From Trichuris trichiura (taxonomy: Eukaryota > Nematoda > Enoplea > Trichinellida > Trichuridae): 64,000 nt of DNA. The notes beneath the pieces are model-generated. The model saw only the letters and a program-made list of their open reading frames with translations. It did no database searches and was not told the origin of the DNA. Of this stretch, positions 59,954 through 64,000 are shown piece by piece (position 1 is the stretch's first letter; each line of letters begins with the position of its first letter). Both the position numbers and the translations under genes were made by a program. The DNA is taken from NCBI GenBank assembly GCA_037903355.1, contig JBAJFE010000004.1, positions 3,348,001-3,412,000 of the forward strand. Reading direction: 5' to 3'.

Positions 59954-60536
59954 TGCGATAGAATTGCCGCGGGAGAGCGTGGCTGCTTCAACGATTCCTT
60001 GAGTTTGTGCTGCAGAGTTTAATGCGGAAGATATGGGTGGCATAATAAATGTACACAACGATACACGCAATGGTCAGTCGTTCGGTCCGTCCTTCGGTCT
60101 GCTCCTCCCTGTCCGTTGGCATTCGTGCTTTTATACCCCTCTGCAGTTTTTTTGCAGACGGATTATGAGCGTTAATCCGTTTCTGTCGCCGCTTGAGGCG
60201 GTTGAACTACAAGGATTAAGATCTAGCACTTGCACCTCTACGCTGCATGCGGCATTTCGGTAATAGGCAGATTACCGGGAGCGCGCATGCCTATGTGCCA
60301 CGGGCAGCCGTTTGGTGGACTACGAATAGCTGTCACCCGCCTGCGACCGCAGCTTGAAGTGCCATGCCTTGGCATTCATTAAACGTGCGGATTAAGCCGC
60401 ACAGGCAGTCGTGGCGGTTCTTGAAAGGCAGGATTCGGCGAGATCAAACGAGTCTAATCAATTAGCGGGTAGGGAGCCAAGGGAGAGCGAGCCAGGCTGC
60501 CCAATTAGCAGGTAGGGAGCCGACTTGTTTACCACA
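59954..60536. mobile_element. 583-bp solo LTR, copy 2 only
   Basis: TGCGATAGAATTGCC...TTTACCACA, with TG...CA ends and an exact 5-bp target duplication CATTC (59949-59953, 60537-60541). Copy 1 has the intact site near 21333-21342. TATA-like TTTTATAC at ~60128. Clearly richer in G+C than its surroundings. The family (gypsy, BEL/Pao or other) cannot be told from the LTR alone. Confidence 0.88.
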
Positions 60537-60542
60537 CATTCA

Positions 60543-61257
60543 TAATGAGAGCGCACGCTTCGTTCAAAAGTTGCTGGGACAATGCGCCTGTGAAATTTCG
60601 TTTTGCCATCTTCCGTGCTTCCTTGACGACATTGTCAGTTGAAGTCATAGTGTCCCGCGCGAAGACACGCTTGCTTTTCGAGCGAAGAGTCAGAGCATTT
60701 AATAAAGGTCGGAAATGCATGACAATATTTTGCTTATCGTTCGTTTTTCCATTCAACTCATAATTTTGTGGCAGATGACTGATGAACTTGTACATTGATT
60801 CGACCGTTAACCACCCTGCTTCCGCATCCCGTTGGGACACGTTCTCCCTCACTTTACCAGTTATGTCTTCGATCGTTCGTTCACCGGAAAGACTGCCTCA
60901 CATTATAATTGAAGATGTGCTCCCGTTGTCAGCAAAAACGAAAGCTCATAATGCCAAAACTGGGCAACAAACAACCAGATCGTACGTGGATGAGATCTAG
61001 TTATTGAGATAGTTTTCTCTTCTAGATGTTCCATAAAAAGTTTGGCAAGAATTGGCGGCAGACAAATGCCCTTGAGTCAACCTGATCTTGTTAGAATTTT
61101 CCTTATATTGTCTGTCCTTGAGTCGACCGTAGTTGGCAACCTTCAAATCATCACTGTCATCATTGATCGATAGTATGCAAGTTGTATTGGCAAAACCCAA
61201 GCCGTCGCTCGTCGTCTCTTCGTCTTCAAACGAGATAAAACCAATTCTGCGCACCAC
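60543..61257 (-). CDS. Unrecognised two-exon gene, copy 2
   Basis: First exon from ATG 61255-61257 (M-V-R-R-I-G-F-I-S-F-E-D-E-E). The second, about 60543-60893, reads through without a stop (S-H-L-P-Q-N-Y-E-L-N-G, then S-K-S-K-R-V-F-A-R-D and V-V-K-E-A-R-K-M-A-K-R). The acceptor used in copy 1 (TTTCCAG) is TTTCCGG here, so splicing may be damaged. The solo LTR replaces the last residues. Family not recognised; possibly both copies are pseudogenes. Confidence 0.4.
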
Positions 61258-61499
61258 TAGAGCTGCGTTTCAACGGAATTGAAGATGTAACTTTTATCTA
61301 GCTTATTTGGAATCAAATACTGTCTACGTCTGTAGTAGCGCCCTGTCAGGGTACAAACTAGAGCAGCAAAACGCTAGCAGCGAAACGTTATCTGAGTTGG
61401 AAATAGCTCCCAAGTGAAAGTGCGTTATGTCAACGTGCGTTATCTGAGAGCTGGCTGAGTGCATAGATGATAAACAAAATTGGAATAAGACTAGCAGAA

Positions 61500-61745
61500 A
61501 ACATGATGCTTTGGTACGGGAGTGTGTGTTTTCATATTGAAAGTATCTTTAGTACGGATTCTCCCGTTGAGACGTAAAGTAAGATTTTTTCTCTCCGGAG
61601 CTTTCGGGTCTTTCGCGACCCGTCTTCAGTGGTGAGATTATGTGTCAAATCTCACCGCTCAAGACGGGTCGCGAAAGCTCCGGAAAGAGAAAATCTTTTT
61701 ACTTTACGTCTCAACGGGAGAATCCGTGATAAAGGTACCTTCAAT
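61500..61745. mobile_element. 246-bp Penelope-type palindrome at the same site as 26794-27551
   Basis: Target duplication AATAAGACTAGCAGAA on both sides (to 61499; 61743-61758). Arms ~61544-61630 and ~61644-61738 are inverted copies. The left arm carries a complete motif on minus (CTGAAGA...GAAAGC, 61601-61628), while the right arm has lost ~10 bases of it. The first ~40 bp resemble the start of the copy 1 insert; the arms do not. Confidence 0.8.
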
Positions 61746-61758
61746 AAGACTAGCAGAA

Positions 61759-62816
61759 TTCATTTCATGCTGCGTTGACCTTCTGGTGCAATTCTTTTAC
61801 TCCTCTGTTTTGCGCTTTGAGGAAAACAGCTTGGACCTTCGACCACTTGGTGGTGCGCCTGTTCATGCTAACGCCAAGGCTGAAGAACAGAAAGACGGAG
61901 AACTGAAGCGTTTTCGCGTTCAAAATTAGTCCAGCTGAATCAGCAACGCAAACGCGCTAAAATGCTTAAAGATGGAAAACTAGAAAGTTTAGGCAACTTC
62001 CTACACGTATGCGAGAATGAACGCTGACTAAAGAAACAGCTAACCCCGAGAAACCGAATAAATTAATCTTTAGTGCAAGAGAGAATCGAGTTTTCGATAT
62101 AGTTTACTTAAGAACATGAAGCAATGAACTTACCGGAAACGGGAACTTTTCTGCACTTTTTTAAGTCCGAATCTGTATTTTATACAGCTCATACGTAAGC
62201 TGTACATAAACGAACAGACTCAGACTGCCAAACAGACACGTTCTGCACCAAGTCACAAACAAATACCGTGCAGTAATGCGCAGGTTAAAGGCCTTACCGC
62301 ACGTCAAACAGGGGAAAACAAACGATATTTTTACGCCGAATGGAAACAGTTTTTAATCCTTTTTAAAATTTTAATCGCTTTAACATATCAGCGCTTGTAA
62401 ATAAATTAGCTATAGAGTACCTAAAACTTGGATCTGGTTTGTCGCGAGCACATCCATGTTTCAAAATGTTACGTAAAAACAGGAGACGAATGGTTAGCAT
62501 AAGCTGAAAATAATGACTGCGAAATGTTACTTAATAGCGAATCACTGAAACTCGTAAGGTCATTCATCCGACAATCATACGATGTAGCTCGAAGGTCGCT
62601 GCGTTTTGCTAACGCTGGTTTCGCAAGATTTGTCCTACACTCGCGAATAGACGACGTATTCTTATTTGATTAGCCGGCGCCACACGATGTTTTAATCTCA
62701 GGATCTCGTGCCTTGCTACCCCAGCGTCTAAGAAATGCAGGTTCCTTTCGGGCAGGCATGTCCTTGACCTGTTGTGACTTTACTATGGAGGCTACCGGTC
62801 ATCCTTTTTTGCCCTC
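61759..62816. other. No gene seen
   Basis: Partner of 27565-28622. Confidence 0.45.
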
Positions 62817-62873
62817 ACCTAAGTCTAAGCCAAGATGTAAGACCTACGCTTAGGCTTAGGCTTAGGTAAGGGC
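62817..62873. repeat. Degenerate telomere-like repeats, copy 2
   Basis: CCTAAGTCTAAGCC, then GCTTAGGCTTAGGCTTAGG, then GGGCAGGACAGGATGGC. Cleaner than copy 1: three consecutive TTAGGC-phase units. Confidence 0.6.
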
Positions 62874-63384
62874 AGGACAGGATGGCCGGCAAACTTACAG
62901 TGTGGCAGTGGGGCGCCTGGAGACAAGACCCCAATCTTACAGATTTGCTAGCCTGTTTGACGCTAAAAAATTGACACCGTTTTCTGGCGAAGTTCGCAAC
63001 CGACTCAATCTCTTCTTACTTCGTGCTTCTTAAACCTTATCGCGCTGCGCTTCTATCCTTCTGCTACCTGCAAGAATAGAAGTGGATAAAACTTCGGCGA
63101 CTGAACTGGAGGAACAAAAAATTGCTTTGCTGCTACGTTTTGTGGACAACACAACAAAGAAACACCCTGGCCGCGCGTGATTAAGCGCCAATGCAGACTA
63201 CACAAATTCTTTGTCTTTTTAATGACTCATTTTTAACTTTTAAAGTTGTGCGTCAGTTAAGAGTGCAGTGAAAAACAGCGACGCACAGGCACGCGGAAGT
63301 GTGCCTGTATCAAACTGTATAATTAATAGGGTATTTTGGACGCCTTGCAGTTAGTTTAGCATGAATGAAAGTAATGTTCACTGT

Positions 63385-63668
63385 CACAACTTCATACGGT
63401 ATGTGTTCTTGCCCGTTGATGGGTTCTGAAACGCCGTACCAACGCAAAAAGCAAATGCCCTACCAACGGATGGATGAGCAATTATTAAGGAAAAATACAG
63501 AACAAGTACTTAAGCAGTTCCGAGCTTTCGGGACTAACCTTGCCCGTCGTCAGCGATGGTGGTTGCTTCGGTTTAATTTCAGAACCCATCAACGGGCAAG
63601 AACATATACCGTATGAAGTTGTGATGAAAATCCATTGCCCCGTTAAGAAACACCCCGTGTTCAAGATT
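63385..63668 (+). mobile_element. 284-bp Penelope-type hairpin with ORF stub, copy 2 only
   Basis: Target duplication ATGTTCACTGT (63374-63384, 63669-63679); copy 1 is uninterrupted near 29182. Arms 63385-63432 and 63582-63623 are inverted copies. A minus-strand motif lies at 63534-63552. An ATG at 63624 opens M-K-I-H-C-P-V-K-K-H-P-V-F-K, and the insert ends one or two bases later. Confidence 0.85.
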
Positions 63669-64000
63669 ATGTTCACTGTATTCAAATAATCGCATGCAGC
63701 CTAAAGGAAAATTATTGCTGATTTTAAGTTCGATGTATGCATTCGGTTTAGGGAACAGCAGTTGAACGGTGTAACAATGTTTTTCCATAGATCATTTATT
63801 TCTGCTCCTTGATCCTGATTGTATGTCGTGTTATGCCTAATGTAAAGAGCTTCTTTAATTCTTCGTAATCATACGCTGCTTTCATAACATAAGACTTTTA
63901 GCTGAAGAGTTTGTTTGTAATGTATTGCGTGTTCTAGCACAGCTGAACCTTGTATAGCATTTTCTGTAGTAATTCTTGAATCCAGTATCGGTCTTCCGCG

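Larger units (their letters stand above)
38767..64000. repeat. Segmental duplication, copy 2 (right end cut by window)
   Basis: Second copy of the 1-30930 block. It lacks the copia element (empty site near 61340), the two short LTR-like insertions, the Penelope hairpin of copy 1 at 14759 and the telomere-bearing insertion at 29368. It has private insertions at 49701-50314, 59954-60536 and 63385-63668. The segment 30931-38766, between the two copies, has no second copy inside the window. Confidence 0.93.

Noticed and set aside
60240..60420. Possible tRNA or structured RNA in the GC-rich 60-kb block
   Set aside because: No cloverleaf could be assembled; the block is explained by the solo LTR.

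Overview
This is nuclear DNA of a eukaryote, most likely a nematode. Genes are split by short AG/GT introns, transposons are dense, and the telomere-type hexamer TTAGGC (seen as GCCTAA) occurs in three places. Copia-type and Penelope-like retroelements with many hAT relics would fit an enoplean (Trichuris/Trichinella-like) worm, but that genus-level guess is inference only.

Large-scale layout: a unit of about 39 kb is tandemly duplicated. Positions 1-30930 (copy 1) align collinearly with 38767-64000 (copy 2), offset 38.7-39.4 kb depending on insertions. An older duplication lies inside each unit: EGF gene A (1-5.9 kb; A' 36.2-44.6 kb) and its decayed, headless paralogue B (15.96-17.5 kb; B' 54.5-56.1 kb).

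Genes: A/A' are minus-strand genes for a secreted or surface protein. A long first exon encodes a signal peptide and an unrecognised N-glycosylated ectodomain. It is followed by at least seven, and in A' ten, phase-1 EGF exons. Copy 1 is cut at its 3' end by the window edge. B and B' lack the first exon and have lost splice sites, reading frame and cysteines. A second minus-strand gene of unknown function (21.3-22.05 kb; 60.5-61.26 kb) is probably broken in both copies.

Mobile DNA: insertions present before the duplication occur in both copies. These are three hAT relics (one with TIRs and 8-bp target duplications), a 462-bp non-autonomous hAT element, a Ty3/gypsy scrap and a Penelope-related fragment. 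Insertions present in one copy have a clean empty site in the other. Copy 1 alone has a 4.5-kb copia element with 5-bp TSD and broken gag-pol, two short LTR-like insertions, a Penelope hairpin, and a 1.39-kb insertion that carries the telomeric array. Copy 2 alone has a 583-bp solo LTR and two Penelope-type hairpins.

30.9-33.9 kb holds a decayed Penelope-like element: a reverse transcriptase with YVDD, a GIY-YIG endonuclease remnant and a terminal palindrome. Many palindromic insertions share its boxes (CUGANGA, short stem, GAAA, as in a hammerhead core), and several share a 14-codon stub beginning MK-x-Y/C-x-PV. I read these as solo terminal repeats of a Penelope/retrozyme-like family, the most interesting system in the window.

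Divergence between the two copies is mosaic: roughly 3-5% in most places by eye, but about 0.4% over 11225-13030 versus 50583-52387, which suggests gene conversion.
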